Shown piece after piece: positions 33,938 through 42,665 of a DNA stretch of 64,000 nt. Numbering within the stretch: position 1 is the first letter of the stretch; every line of letters starts with the position of its first letter. The stretch lies in assembly GCF_900113735.1 (NCBI RefSeq), contig NZ_FOQM01000022.1, positions 62,001 to 126,000 on the forward strand, given 5' to 3'. The DNA comes from Bradyrhizobium sp. Gha (GTDB lineage Bacteria; Pseudomonadota; Alphaproteobacteria; Rhizobiales; Xanthobacteraceae). A program made the translations under genes and the position numbers. The notes beneath the pieces were generated by a model. It was not told where the DNA came from, did not search any database, and saw only the letters and a list, made by a program, of their open reading frames with translations.

Positions 33938-34942
33938 TCAAACCACACCACGGATCTGTTGAGGCGAAAGGCCGGGCGGCCCCTGAGCCGCCGTCTCCGC
34001 CTCCTTGACCAGCACAACAATGCGACGCATCAGCGGCACATCGAGCTTGTTCTGCTCCGCGAGCGCAATGACCGCGCCCTGGAGATAGTCGATTTCGGTC
34101 TTGCGGCCCTGCTTCAGATCCTGCCACATCGAGGAGCGCGCCTCCGGATCGATCTTCATCGTCCGCCCCAGAATCGCTTTGAAGATCATGTCGGGCAGTC
34201 TGAGCATCGCATGCGTCCAGTTCATCGGGATGGGCGTTGACGACACCGGTGTGATGCCGGCGGCCTTCAGCGCAGCCAGGCCTTCCGCCATCTGGTCGGC
34301 GAACAGTCCTCGCCAGTCGCGGTTCGCCAGTTGGGCGGCAAGCGGCATGTCGGACAGTGCGCTGAGTGCGTTGTTCAGATTGATGATGAGCTTGCCCCAT
34401 TGCACGCCGGCGATGTCGCGGCTGGCGCGCAGGTGAAGACCCGGCACCGACAGCGCGGCAGCAATGTTGTCCGCGTCTTCAGCGACCTGGATGTCTCCGG
34501 AACTGGAACGGTGGAAGCGCCCCTCGCCCATTGCGACCACATTGAACGGCACCATGCCGGCGAGCACGCGCCGGCCACCGAGGCGCTCCCTCAGCACGGC
34601 GACATTGCCGACGCCGTTCTGCAACGACACGATCACGGCATCCTGCGGCGCATGCTGCGCGATCTGATCGGCGACACCGGCCGTGTCGGCGCTCTTCACC
34701 GTCACCAGCACGATGCCGGCGCCGTAGAGGATCGACGGATCCTCCGACAGCGCGAGCTGGCCCGCGCCGAGCTTCCTCTCGGAGCCGTCGAAATCCGTCA
34801 GCTGCAAACCGAAGCGCTCAATCTCGGTTTTCACCCGCGACCGCACCAGCAGCCCGACACGGCGGCCGGAGGCGGCGAGCTGGCCGCCGACGAAACAGCC
34901 GATGGCGCCCGCGCCGGCCACCACGATCGATCGATCCGTCAC
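33938..34942 (-). CDS. 2-dehydropantoate 2-reductase family protein
   Basis: About 334 residues. The NADP site GAGAIGCFVGGQLAASGRRV sits near the N-terminus, and GKLIINLNNALSAL with a helical C-terminal domain matches the ketopantoate-reductase family. The start is taken at the GTG near 34942 because TGTGGAGCAG lies ahead and the Rossmann strand begins at once. The frame continues to 35023 but adds an unlikely segment. Paralogue of the gene at 21527; which one supplies pantothenate, if either, cannot be told. Confidence 0.85.
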   Translation of the reverse strand: MTDRSIVVAGAGAIGCFVGGQLAASGRRVGLLVRSRVKTEIERFGLQLTDFDGSERKLGAGQLALSEDPSILYGAGIVLVTVKSADTAGVADQIAQHAPQDAVIVSLQNGVGNVAVLRERLGGRRVLAGMVPFNVVAMGEGRFHRSSSGDIQVAEDADNIAAALSVPGLHLRASRDIAGVQWGKLIINLNNALSALSDMPLAAQLANRDWRGLFADQMAEGLAALKAAGITPVSSTPIPMNWTHAMLRLPDMIFKAILGRTMKIDPEARSSMWQDLKQGRKTEIDYLQGAVIALAEQNKLDVPLMRRIVVLVKEAETAAQGPPGLSPQQIRGVV

Positions 34943-35124
34943 CACCAGACCTGCTCCACAATGATGCGTCTTCGATAGCAGAGGCTTAGACCAGAGGCGA
35001 GGCCGGCTGCCCATCGCGGCCAAACTGCATCTGCCTTGTAACCGTCATGAGACGCCCATATGTTTTTGCATGGGGGCTTATCACCGGCGAGAGCTCGCCG
35101 ACGAGAACGCCAAAGGAGAACATC

Positions 35125-35706
35125 ATGGGTCTACTCGACGTCCTCAACGGCATGCAGAACGGACCCCGCGGCCCGAGCACCCCAAGCCCGCAAGGCTCTT
35201 CCGGCGGCATGTCGCCGATGACCATGGCGATCCTCGGCCTGCTCGCATGGAAGGCATTCAAGCATCTGACGGCAGGCCAGCCGGGCGGCGCGCCGCAGTC
35301 GGCGCCGACGCCTGTGCCGCCGCCCGTGAATGCGGGCCCAGGCGGTGCCGTTGGCGGTGGCGGCCTCGGTGATGTCCTCAAGGGCGGCCTCGGCGGCCTG
35401 CTCGCGGGCGGGGCGGCCGGCTCCGTGCTGAGCGGTGGCCTCGGCGATCTCCTCAAGCAGCTCCAGCAGGGCGGTCACGGCGACACTGCGAACAGCTGGG
35501 TTGGCAAGGGCGAGAACAAGCCCATCAGCCCCGGCGATCTCGCCAATGCGCTCGGCGCCGATCAGATCCAGAGTCTGTCCGCGCAGAGCGGCCTGTCGCG
35601 CGACGAGCTGCTATCAGGTCTCAGCCAATACCTGCCGCAGGTGGTCGATCATTTGACGCCGGATGGACGGCTACCGACCGAGAACGAGATCTCGGGCAGA
35701 CTCTGA
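35125..35706 (+). CDS. YidB family protein (DUF937)
   Basis: 193 residues. It begins MGLLDVLNGMQ, has one short hydrophobic helix (MTMAILGLLAWKAF), then a glycine-rich stretch and a C-terminal part WVGKGENKPISPGDLANALG that is the conserved DUF937/YidB signature, with LSQYLPQVVDHLTPDGRLP at the end. The function is unknown, though members are often stress related. The ATG at 35125 has AAAGGAG upstream. The next gene, 28 bases on, is also a stress-associated small protein. Confidence 0.85.
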   Translation: MGLLDVLNGMQNGPRGPSTPSPQGSSGGMSPMTMAILGLLAWKAFKHLTAGQPGGAPQSAPTPVPPPVNAGPGGAVGGGGLGDVLKGGLGGLLAGGAAGSVLSGGLGDLLKQLQQGGHGDTANSWVGKGENKPISPGDLANALGADQIQSLSAQSGLSRDELLSGLSQYLPQVVDHLTPDGRLPTENEISGRL

Positions 35707-35734
35707 TTTTCGCCAAAACGAGGGGAGCACTGAC

Positions 35735-36007
35735 ATGAGCATGGGCGGCCTGTTGTGGATCATCGTGGTCGGCTTCGTCGCCGGCCTCATCGCGCGTTTC
35801 CTGGCGCCGGGGCCGAACAACCCCAGCGGCTTCGTCCTCACCACCATCCTCGGAATCGTCGGTGCATTCCTGGCGACCTTCATCGGTCAGGCCATCGGCC
35901 ATTACGGTCCGGATCAGGGCGCGGGATTCATCATGGCCACGATCGGCGCCGTGGTGGTGCTGTTCATCTGGCACCGGCTGGTCGCGAGCGGCGTGATCAA
36001 GGGGTGA
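35735..36007 (+). CDS. GlsB/YeaQ/YmgE family stress membrane protein
   Basis: 90 residues with three hydrophobic helices (LLWIIVVGFVAGLIARF, TILGIVGAFLATFIGQAI, IMATIGAVVVLFIW) and the PGPNNPSGF turn typical of transglycosylase-associated proteins of the YeaQ/GlsB group. Sits in the inner membrane; linked in other bacteria to acid or general stress. Probably co-transcribed with the YidB-like gene. The start has GAGGGGAG upstream. Confidence 0.9.
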   Translation: MSMGGLLWIIVVGFVAGLIARFLAPGPNNPSGFVLTTILGIVGAFLATFIGQAIGHYGPDQGAGFIMATIGAVVVLFIWHRLVASGVIKG

Positions 36008-36046
36008 CGCTTCAAAGGGCCGAAGGTGGATCACTTACCACCTCGT

Positions 36047-36130
36047 CGTCATGCCCGGCTTGACCCCGGGCATCCACGTCTTTCGACCCGCTGTCGCACG
36101 TGGACGGCCGGGACAAGCCCGGCCATGACG
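36047..36130. repeat. REP-like inverted repeat, CGTCATGCCCGG family
   Basis: CGTCATGCCCGGCTTG and its continuation pair with the mirror ending CAAGCCCGGCCATGACG (outer arms 36047-36079 and 36098-36130, a few mismatches). Between convergent genes. Confidence 0.75.
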
Positions 36131-36149
36131 TGAGAGAGCGCAGAGCCAA

Positions 36150-36935
36150 TCACGCAATCAAATGCATCCCGGCGTCCATGCGCACGACCTCCCCGGTCAT
36201 GTTGCTGGAGGCCGGCATCGCCAGGAAGCAGACGAGCTGTGCGATGTCCTCGGCTGAAGAGGCGACCTTCAGCGGCACCTTCGCCACCACACTGTCGCGC
36301 ACCTGCTTGGCGCCGGCCTCGCCGCGGCCCTTGGTGAACCAGGGCGTGTCGATATAACCGGGACACACGGTGTTGACACGGACCAGCGGCGCGAGTGCGC
36401 GTGACAGCGACAGTGTCATGGTGTTGAGCGCGCCCTTGCTCGCGGCATAGGCGATCGACGAACCGACGCCGCTGATGCCGGCGACCGAAGAGACGTTCAC
36501 CACCGCCGACGCACGCCCGGACGCCTTCGACGCCGCCTCGAGCAGGCTGCGCGCCGCGCGCACCATCTGGAACGGGCCGATGGTGTTGACGCCGTAGAGC
36601 CGCTGGAAATCCTCCGCCGACAATCCGTCGAGGTCGGCATGAGCAACGTGCTTGGTGGTACCGGCATTGTTGACCAGGATGTCGAGCTTGCCCCAGCCGC
36701 TGGCGGCCGCAACGATTCTACGGCAATCATCATCCTTCGAGACGTCGCCCTGCGCGACCAGAACGTGGGCGGCGCCGGCCTTGCGGCAGAGCTCTGCCGT
36801 GGCTTCGGCTTCGGTCTTGCTCGACGAATAGTTGATGACGAGCCGCGCCCCGCTCGCTGCGAGAATTTGCGCAGTCGCAGCACCGAGCCCGGATGCGGAG
36901 CCCGTCACGATCGCGCACAAACTGTCCTTGGCCAT
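36150..36935 (-). CDS. SDR family oxidoreductase
   Basis: 261 residues. Cofactor loop VTGSASGLGAATA, NNAG in LVNNAGTTKHVA, and active-site YAASK with an upstream serine in NVSSVAGISG give a classical SDR, probably a 3-hydroxyacyl-CoA or alcohol dehydrogenase. The start at 36935 follows GGGGAAGGAC. It is divergent from an acyl-CoA dehydrogenase gene across a long inverted repeat, so a shared acyl breakdown role is inferred. Confidence 0.9.
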   Translation of the reverse strand: MAKDSLCAIVTGSASGLGAATAQILAASGARLVINYSSSKTEAEATAELCRKAGAAHVLVAQGDVSKDDDCRRIVAAASGWGKLDILVNNAGTTKHVAHADLDGLSAEDFQRLYGVNTIGPFQMVRAARSLLEAASKASGRASAVVNVSSVAGISGVGSSIAYAASKGALNTMTLSLSRALAPLVRVNTVCPGYIDTPWFTKGRGEAGAKQVRDSVVAKVPLKVASSAEDIAQLVCFLAMPASSNMTGEVVRMDAGMHLIA

Positions 36936-36973
36936 CCGGATGTCCTTCCCCGTGATTGAATGTGGTGCCTTGT

Positions 36974-37018
36974 TTAGCGAGTTTGCCGCGCGCTGCAAAT
37001 CGCGGCAAACTCCGCTAA
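36974..37018. promoter_or_regulatory. near-perfect 17-bp-arm inverted repeat in a divergent promoter region
   Basis: TTAGCGAGTTTGCCGCG (36974-36990) and CGCGGCAAACTCCGCTAA (37001-37018) are complementary except for one extra C, around a 10-base loop. It lies between the SDR and acyl-CoA dehydrogenase genes. It may be a double operator site or a hairpin in the leader of either transcript. Confidence 0.5.
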
Positions 37019-37162
37019 GCGGAATTAGTCCAGACGGCTCGCGCGCCTCCATGCCGGTGCCGCAGATGGGCCTGCGATCAACGCTTGTCAGAGCCATGGC
37101 TTTTTCGGATCATCGGGCGCAAGAAGAACCTGCGCGTCGGCCCGATTGGACGGGACGCGCCA

Positions 37163-38248
37163 ATGGCAAAAACGGGGAACGCTGTGGCGGAGAGTGACAA
37201 TATCGTCGTCGAGACCGCGGAGAAGATCTTCGCCGATCTTGCCGATCCGCAAACCATCAACAACGACAAGACGAATTCGTGGCAGGCGCCGCTGTGGCAG
37301 GCGCTGAGCGAAGCCGGCTTGCCGCTGTCCTGGGTGCCCGACGAGCTCGGCGGTTCCGGCGCGAGCTTGGCGGACGGTTTTGCCTTGCTGAACGCCGCCG
37401 GCCGTTTCGCAGTCGCGATTCCCTTGGCCGAGACCATGCTGGCGGGCTGGCTGCTGGCGCAAGCGAAGATGACCTCGCCCGAAGGCGAGATGACCGTGAT
37501 GCCGGCCTCGCCAAAGGATCGCATCACAGTTGATGCCGACGGCGCGCTCTCCGGCCGTTGCCGCGGCGTCCCCTTTGCCAAGGCGGCCAGGCATTTTGCA
37601 GTCCTCGCGCATGGGCCGGATGGCGTCTCGATCGCGCTGGTCGATGCGAGCAAGGGGCGGATCGAATCCGGGCTCAACGTCGGCTACGACCACAGCGACA
37701 CCGTCACACTCGACAAGGTCCAGCCCCTCGCCATCGAGGCGGCGCCTGATGGCGTCGACCAGACAAGGCTGATGCTGATGGGCGGCGTCGCACGCAGCCT
37801 CCAGATCGCCGGTGCCCTGGAATCGATGCTCGACATCTCCGTGCGCTATTCCAACGAGCGCGTCGCCTTCGAGAAGAAGATCTCGAAATTCCAGGCGGTG
37901 CAGCACAATCTCGCGCGCCTGGCGGGCGAGTCTGCCGCAGCACTTGCGGCCGCGACGTCGGCGGCCGACGCCATCGCGAACGCAAAGACGTTCGACGATG
38001 AAGTTTACCTCGAAGCCGCCTCGGCAAAGATCCGCTGCGCGGAAGCAGCCGAAAAAGGCGGTGCCATCGCACACCAGGTTCACGGCGCGATCGGCTTCAC
38101 CATCGAGCATATCCTGCACCGCTACTCGCTGCGGGCGCTGGCCTGGCGCGACGATTTCGGTTCGGAGAGCCACTGGGCGGTCGAGCTCGGCAAGCTGGTC
38201 GCCTCCAGAGGCGCCGATGAATTGTGGCCGCTCGTGGCTTCGCGCTGA
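37163..38248 (+). CDS. acyl-CoA dehydrogenase, small divergent subunit type
   Basis: 361 residues. The fold of acyl-CoA dehydrogenase is present, but the usual flavin motif (EPGSGSD type) and the terminal GGT-E motif are missing or poor. C-terminal VHGAIGFTIEHILHRY and the WRDDFGSE stretch are conserved in the smaller partner of paired dehydrogenases, such as PimD or the steroid FadE heterodimers. It is followed 16 bases later by a second, canonical dehydrogenase, so a heterotetramer is inferred. ATG 37163 is taken; an upstream ATG at 37085 is less likely. Confidence 0.87.
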   Translation: MAKTGNAVAESDNIVVETAEKIFADLADPQTINNDKTNSWQAPLWQALSEAGLPLSWVPDELGGSGASLADGFALLNAAGRFAVAIPLAETMLAGWLLAQAKMTSPEGEMTVMPASPKDRITVDADGALSGRCRGVPFAKAARHFAVLAHGPDGVSIALVDASKGRIESGLNVGYDHSDTVTLDKVQPLAIEAAPDGVDQTRLMLMGGVARSLQIAGALESMLDISVRYSNERVAFEKKISKFQAVQHNLARLAGESAAALAAATSAADAIANAKTFDDEVYLEAASAKIRCAEAAEKGGAIAHQVHGAIGFTIEHILHRYSLRALAWRDDFGSESHWAVELGKLVASRGADELWPLVASR

Positions 38249-38264
38249 CCGGGAGACGAAACAC

Positions 38265-39425
38265 ATGACCGCTGCCCTTCGTTTCGACCCGATCCGCCTG
38301 CCCGAGACCTGCGAACAACTACGCAAGGAAGTGCGTGCGTTCCTCGCCGAAGAGATCGCCGCCGGCACCTTCGATCCGCACAAGCCCAACCGCGAAGACA
38401 CCGACGTCCCGGAATTTTCCCGTAAGGTGGGAGCCAAGGGTTGGCTCGGCATGACCTGGCCGAAGAAATATGGCGGCCAGGAACGCTCTTTCCTCGAGCG
38501 TTACGTGGTGACGGAAGAGATGCGCGTTGCGAACGCGCCGACGCGGCGGTTCTTCGTCGCCGACCGCCAGAGCGGCCCGGTGCTGCTGAAATACGCGCCC
38601 GAACACATCAAGATGGATATCTTGCCGCGCATCTGCCGCGGCGAGATCTGCTTTGCCATCGGCATGAGCGAGCCGAACTCCGGCTCCGACCTGTTCGCCG
38701 CGAAGACGCGTGCGACCAAGACCGACGGCGGTTATCTCATCAACGGCACCAAGATCTGGACCTCGTCGGCGCATATCGCCGACTACATGATCGCGATCTT
38801 CCGGACCTCACCGCCCACCAAGGAGAACCGCCGTCACGGCCTGACGCAGTTTCTGGTCAAGATGAAGCAGCCGGGCATCAAGGTAAACCCGATCGGCCAG
38901 ATCACCGGCCAGTACGAGTTCAACGAGGTGGTCTTCACCGACTTCTTCGTGCCCGACGATCACGTGCTCGGCGAGGTCGATGGTGCCTGGAAGCAGGCGA
39001 CATCGGAGCTCGCCTATGAACGTTCCGGCCCCGAGCGCTTCCTCGAAACCTATTACGTGCTGACCGAGCTGGTCCGTGCGGTCGGTCCTGATCCGGACAC
39101 GCGCAGCGCCGAAGGCATCGGCCGTCTCGTGGCGCAGCTCCACACCATGCGGCGCATGTCGGTCTCGGTGGCCGGCATGCTGCAGGCCGGCAAGGAGCCG
39201 GTGGTGGAAGCCTCCATCGTCAAGGACATCGGCACGGTCTGGGAGCAGCAGCTTCCGCACCGCGTGCGCGATCTCGCCGCCTTCGTCGAGGAGACCGCCA
39301 CAAACCGCGAGACGCTGGAGCGGCAGCTCGACTTCGCCATCAAGACCGCACCGAAACTCACCATCCAGGGCGGCACCACCGAGGTGCTGCGCGGCATCAT
39401 CGCCCGCGGACTTGGGCTCCGCTAG
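38265..39425 (+). CDS. acyl-CoA dehydrogenase, large subunit type
   Basis: 386 residues with a full set of motifs: IGMSEPNSGSDLFAAK for flavin and substrate, ERSGPERF, and C-terminal IQGGTTEVLRGIIARGLGL. It probably pairs with the smaller dehydrogenase encoded just upstream (16-base gap, GGGAGACG ribosome site), as in pimeloyl or cholesterol side-chain catabolism. Electrons would go to ETF. The following crotonase gene completes dehydrogenation and hydration steps. Confidence 0.93.
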   Translation: MTAALRFDPIRLPETCEQLRKEVRAFLAEEIAAGTFDPHKPNREDTDVPEFSRKVGAKGWLGMTWPKKYGGQERSFLERYVVTEEMRVANAPTRRFFVADRQSGPVLLKYAPEHIKMDILPRICRGEICFAIGMSEPNSGSDLFAAKTRATKTDGGYLINGTKIWTSSAHIADYMIAIFRTSPPTKENRRHGLTQFLVKMKQPGIKVNPIGQITGQYEFNEVVFTDFFVPDDHVLGEVDGAWKQATSELAYERSGPERFLETYYVLTELVRAVGPDPDTRSAEGIGRLVAQLHTMRRMSVSVAGMLQAGKEPVVEASIVKDIGTVWEQQLPHRVRDLAAFVEETATNRETLERQLDFAIKTAPKLTIQGGTTEVLRGIIARGLGLR

Positions 39426-39455
39426 ATGGGATCGAAACTCTGGCCCCGCGCTCCG

Positions 39456-39482
39456 TTCACCTCTCCCAACGGGAGAGGTGAA
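39456..39482. repeat. 12-bp stem hairpin between acyl-CoA genes
   Basis: TTCACCTCTCCC (39456-39467) and GGGAGAGGTGAA (39471-39482) pair perfectly around AAC. It lies inside the predicted operon, so it may be an attenuator or a stabilising element rather than a full stop. It is related to the hairpins at 6719 and 40343. Confidence 0.6.
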
Positions 39483-39511
39483 TCTTCGCTACTGAGACAT
39501 TGGAGGCAAAA

Positions 39512-40330
39512 ATGACCACTTACAAAGATATCGGCGTCGAGAAAGTAGGGCACGTCGGCACCATCGAGATCCGCCGCCCACCGCTCAACTTCTTCGACAT
39601 CTCGCTGATCAACCAGATCGCCGACGCGCTCGACGAGTTCGACCGTGACATCGAGATCCGCGCCTCCGTGTTATCAGCGCAAGGCAAGGCGTTCTGCGCC
39701 GGCGCAAATTTCGGCGATCCGGCGCGGCAGGCGCAGGAAGCGCAAGAGGCCGAGAAGAAAGCAAAGGGCGACCCGGCCGACAACCTCGGCCCGATCAACC
39801 ATCTCTACATCCAGGCCGTGCGCATCTTCCGCGCCAAGAAACCGATCGTCGCCGCCGTGCAGGGCGCCGCTATTGGTGGAGGGCTAGGCCTCGCGGTCTC
39901 GGCCGACTTTCGCGTCACTTGCCCGGAAGCGCGCTTCGCCGCGAACTTCACAAAACTCGGATTCCATCCCGGCTTCGGCCTGACCACAACGCTGCCCGAG
40001 TTGATCGGCAAGAACAATGCCGAGCTGATGTTCTACACCAGCCGCCGCGTCACCGGCGAAGAAGCCTATAAATGGGGCCTCGCCAATGTGCTGGTGCCGC
40101 AGGACCAGGTGAAGGCGGGAGCGATGAAGCTCGCCAACGAGATCGCCGAATGCTCTCCGCTCGGCCTGCTCTCGACCCGCGCCACGATGCGCGCCGGTCT
40201 CGCCGACCGCGTCATGGCCGCGACCCATCACGAGCTCGCCGAGCAGACCCGCCTGCGCGCCACGGAAGACTTCAAGGAAGGCGTGAAGGCGACGGAAGAA
40301 CGTCGCGTGGCGAATTTTAAGGGACGGTGA
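39512..40330 (+). CDS. enoyl-CoA hydratase/isomerase family protein
   Basis: 272 residues. Crotonase motifs: GKAFCAGANFGDPA, QGAAIGGGLGLAVSADFRV and TKLGFHPGFGLTTTLPE. A short charged insert (AQEAEKKAKGDPADNLG) follows the first oxyanion loop, longer than usual for the family. The start at 39512 has TGGAGG. It should hydrate the product of the dehydrogenase pair upstream. It converges on the ADP-forming synthetase gene across a terminator-like hairpin. Confidence 0.9.
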   Translation: MTTYKDIGVEKVGHVGTIEIRRPPLNFFDISLINQIADALDEFDRDIEIRASVLSAQGKAFCAGANFGDPARQAQEAQEAEKKAKGDPADNLGPINHLYIQAVRIFRAKKPIVAAVQGAAIGGGLGLAVSADFRVTCPEARFAANFTKLGFHPGFGLTTTLPELIGKNNAELMFYTSRRVTGEEAYKWGLANVLVPQDQVKAGAMKLANEIAECSPLGLLSTRATMRAGLADRVMAATHHELAEQTRLRATEDFKEGVKATEERRVANFKGR

Positions 40331-40342
40331 TTGCCTTGCCTT

Positions 40343-40365
40343 CCTTCTCCCCTTGCGGGAGAAGG
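40343..40365. terminator. hairpin between convergent genes
   Basis: CCTTCTCCC (40343-40351) and GGGAGAAGG (40357-40365) form a 9-bp stem between the stops of two convergent genes. Likely a bidirectional terminator. Confidence 0.6.
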
Positions 40366-40366
40366 T

Positions 40367-42484
40367 CTATTTGCGTCCCACCACCAGCGCATCCACAATC
40401 GTCACGCCCTCTCCCTGCGGATGCACCAGCACCGGATTGAGCTCGATCTCCGTGATCTCGCCTGCATGCCGCGCGGCAAGCACTGAGACATCCGCGATCA
40501 GCTGCGCCAACGCGGCGAGATCCGCCTTTGCCGCTCCGCGAAAACCGTTCAGGAGCGGCGCGGCCTTCAGGGTCGCCAACATTGCGACCGCGTCCTCCGC
40601 GCTGACCGGCGCGGGACGATAGACGACGTCGCGGAACAGCTCCGTCGTGATGCCGCCGAGCCCAACCATCACCATCGGCCCGAACGTCTTGTCCGTCATC
40701 GTGCCGACGATGATCTCGACACCCTTCCTTGCCATCGGACCGATCAGCACACCCTCGATGGCCGCCTCCGGTCGATGCTTGCGCGCGTTGTTGATCAAGG
40801 CTTCGAACGCCAGAAACACCTCGCCCTTGCTGGCGACGTTGAGGCGCACGCCGCCGACCTCGCTCTTGTGCGGAATGTCCGGCGACTGGATCTTCATCGC
40901 AAGCGGAAAGCCGACACCGGCGACCGCCGCGTCCAGCTCGCTCCTGTCTTTCACCAACGCTTCATCCGGCAAGGCAATTCCGGCGGCGCGCAGCAATGCC
41001 TTGCTGCCGGCCTCCGACAGAACCGGCGAGCTCAAATGAGCGGACAGATCGCGCGCCGGCAACCGGGTGTCGTCCGCGGGCTTTGGCAGGCTGAACTTCG
41101 CGTAGTCGACGACGCGCCGCATCGCGACGCCGACATGGGTGAGGCCCGAGAGCACGACCACGCCCGATTTCGCGAGCTCGCGCCGCGCGAACTCGGACGG
41201 CACGGTGTACGAATAGAACACCACCGGCTTGCGTCGCGCCGCCAGCACCGGCGTCAGCTCCGGCTCCTGAAAGGGCTTGCGAACATCACTCGACAGCGAC
41301 AGCACGACCAAGATCGCGTCGACTTCGTCGGACAGGGTGAGCAGATCAACGCTCTTCTGCAAGCCGCCCAAAGTCACTCCCTGCGCGGTGACGTCGATCG
41401 GGTTGCGCGCAGTGCCATAGGACGGCATCAGCTTGCCGATCTCCGCCTGCACCTGCTCGGAGAGCTCCGGCACCTGCAACCCCTGCAGCGCCACGGCATC
41501 GGCGCCCCAGATGCCGGCGCCGCCCGACGTCGTGACGACGGCGACGCGGTCGCCTTTCGGCAGCGGATTGCTCACCAGCACCCCGGCGATCGTCAGGGCC
41601 TCGTCGAGATCGTTGGAGACGATGAAGCCGTATTTCGCGAACACCGCATCATAAGCCGCCGACCAGCCGGCCATGCTCGCGGTGTGTGAAGCCGCGGCAC
41701 GCTCGCCTGCGCCGGAGCGGCCGACTTTCGTCACGATCACGGGCTTCTTCAGCTCGGCCGCCCGTCGCGCTGCGGCCAGGAATTTGTCGACGTCGCGGAT
41801 GCCTTCGATGAACAGCAGGATCACATCGGTCGAAGCGTCCTGCACCATGTACTCGAGGAATTCGCCGGCACCGAGGTCGGATTCATTGCCCGCGCTGACC
41901 ACGTAGCTCACGGCGATGCCAAGCGTCTTGGCGCGGTGATAATAGGCGAAGCCGATGCCGCCGCTCTGCGCGACGATGCCGATCCGCCTGGTCGTGGCCA
42001 CCAGTGGAACCACATCAGGCTTGACATCCACGGCCGGACTGAACGTCGCCGCCACGTGCTGAACCTGGCTAAAAAACCCCTCGGCGTTCGGCCCGGAGAT
42101 CCGCATGCCCGTCCGCCTCGCCAGTGCGGCGATCGCGTCCTGCATCGCCGCGCTGTCGCCGCCCTCCTCGGCAAAGCCGGACGAGATGATGACTGCGTTC
42201 TTCACACCGGCGACGGCACATTGCTCGAGTGCCGGCAGCACGGCGCGGGCAGGAATGATGATCACGGCGAGATCGATCGGCGCGCCGATCTCGGCGATCG
42301 ATCTGTAACAGACGAGCCCGTCGAGCTCCGCGTAGTTCGGGTTCACCGGATAGATCTTTCCGGGATAACGGTTCTTGCGCAGCATCGATAGCAGCCGGCC
42401 CGGAATCTTCTCGTGATCGCGCGAGGCCCCGATCAGTGCGATGCTTGCGGGTGCGAAGAAGCTGTCGAGCGGATGCGGCATCAT
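40367..42484 (-). CDS. ADP-forming acyl-CoA synthetase (acetate--CoA ligase family)
   Basis: 705 residues: an N-terminal CoA-binding Rossmann domain (FAPASIALIGASRDHEK), succinyl-CoA-ligase-like middle domains (about residues 150-460, with IGIVAQSGGIGFAYYH), and a C-terminal ATP-grasp domain (about 480-705). This is the Pat/Acs-like fused architecture without a GNAT domain. It reversibly makes acyl-CoA and ADP from an acid, CoA and ATP. It probably supplies or drains the CoA pathway encoded around it. The start at 42484 precedes a conserved N-terminus. Confidence 0.92.
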   Translation of the reverse strand: MMPHPLDSFFAPASIALIGASRDHEKIPGRLLSMLRKNRYPGKIYPVNPNYAELDGLVCYRSIAEIGAPIDLAVIIIPARAVLPALEQCAVAGVKNAVIISSGFAEEGGDSAAMQDAIAALARRTGMRISGPNAEGFFSQVQHVAATFSPAVDVKPDVVPLVATTRRIGIVAQSGGIGFAYYHRAKTLGIAVSYVVSAGNESDLGAGEFLEYMVQDASTDVILLFIEGIRDVDKFLAAARRAAELKKPVIVTKVGRSGAGERAAASHTASMAGWSAAYDAVFAKYGFIVSNDLDEALTIAGVLVSNPLPKGDRVAVVTTSGGAGIWGADAVALQGLQVPELSEQVQAEIGKLMPSYGTARNPIDVTAQGVTLGGLQKSVDLLTLSDEVDAILVVLSLSSDVRKPFQEPELTPVLAARRKPVVFYSYTVPSEFARRELAKSGVVVLSGLTHVGVAMRRVVDYAKFSLPKPADDTRLPARDLSAHLSSPVLSEAGSKALLRAAGIALPDEALVKDRSELDAAVAGVGFPLAMKIQSPDIPHKSEVGGVRLNVASKGEVFLAFEALINNARKHRPEAAIEGVLIGPMARKGVEIIVGTMTDKTFGPMVMVGLGGITTELFRDVVYRPAPVSAEDAVAMLATLKAAPLLNGFRGAAKADLAALAQLIADVSVLAARHAGEITEIELNPVLVHPQGEGVTIVDALVVGRK

Positions 42485-42526
42485 GTGATCCCGTCTTGTT
42501 CTGTCTACACCTGCCGCACTGTCAGA

Positions 42527-42650
42527 CCGTCATCCCGAGGAGCGAGCCGCGCAGTACGTAGCACCGCGCGGGGAGCCTCGACGGATGACGCCCGATGGTG
42601 GCCGTCGCCCTTCGAGGCTCGCCGAAGAGGCGAGCACCTCAGGGTGGCGG
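42527..42650. repeat. REP-like element, CCGTCATCC family
   Basis: It starts CCGTCATCCCGAGG and ends with CACCTCAGGGTGGCGG, a diverged relative of the perfect repeat at 16988-17116; the inner arm GAGCCTCG...CGAGGCTC also recurs. It fills the 181-bp gap between two minus-strand genes. Confidence 0.65.
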
Positions 42651-42665
42651 ATCACGATTGGATCA

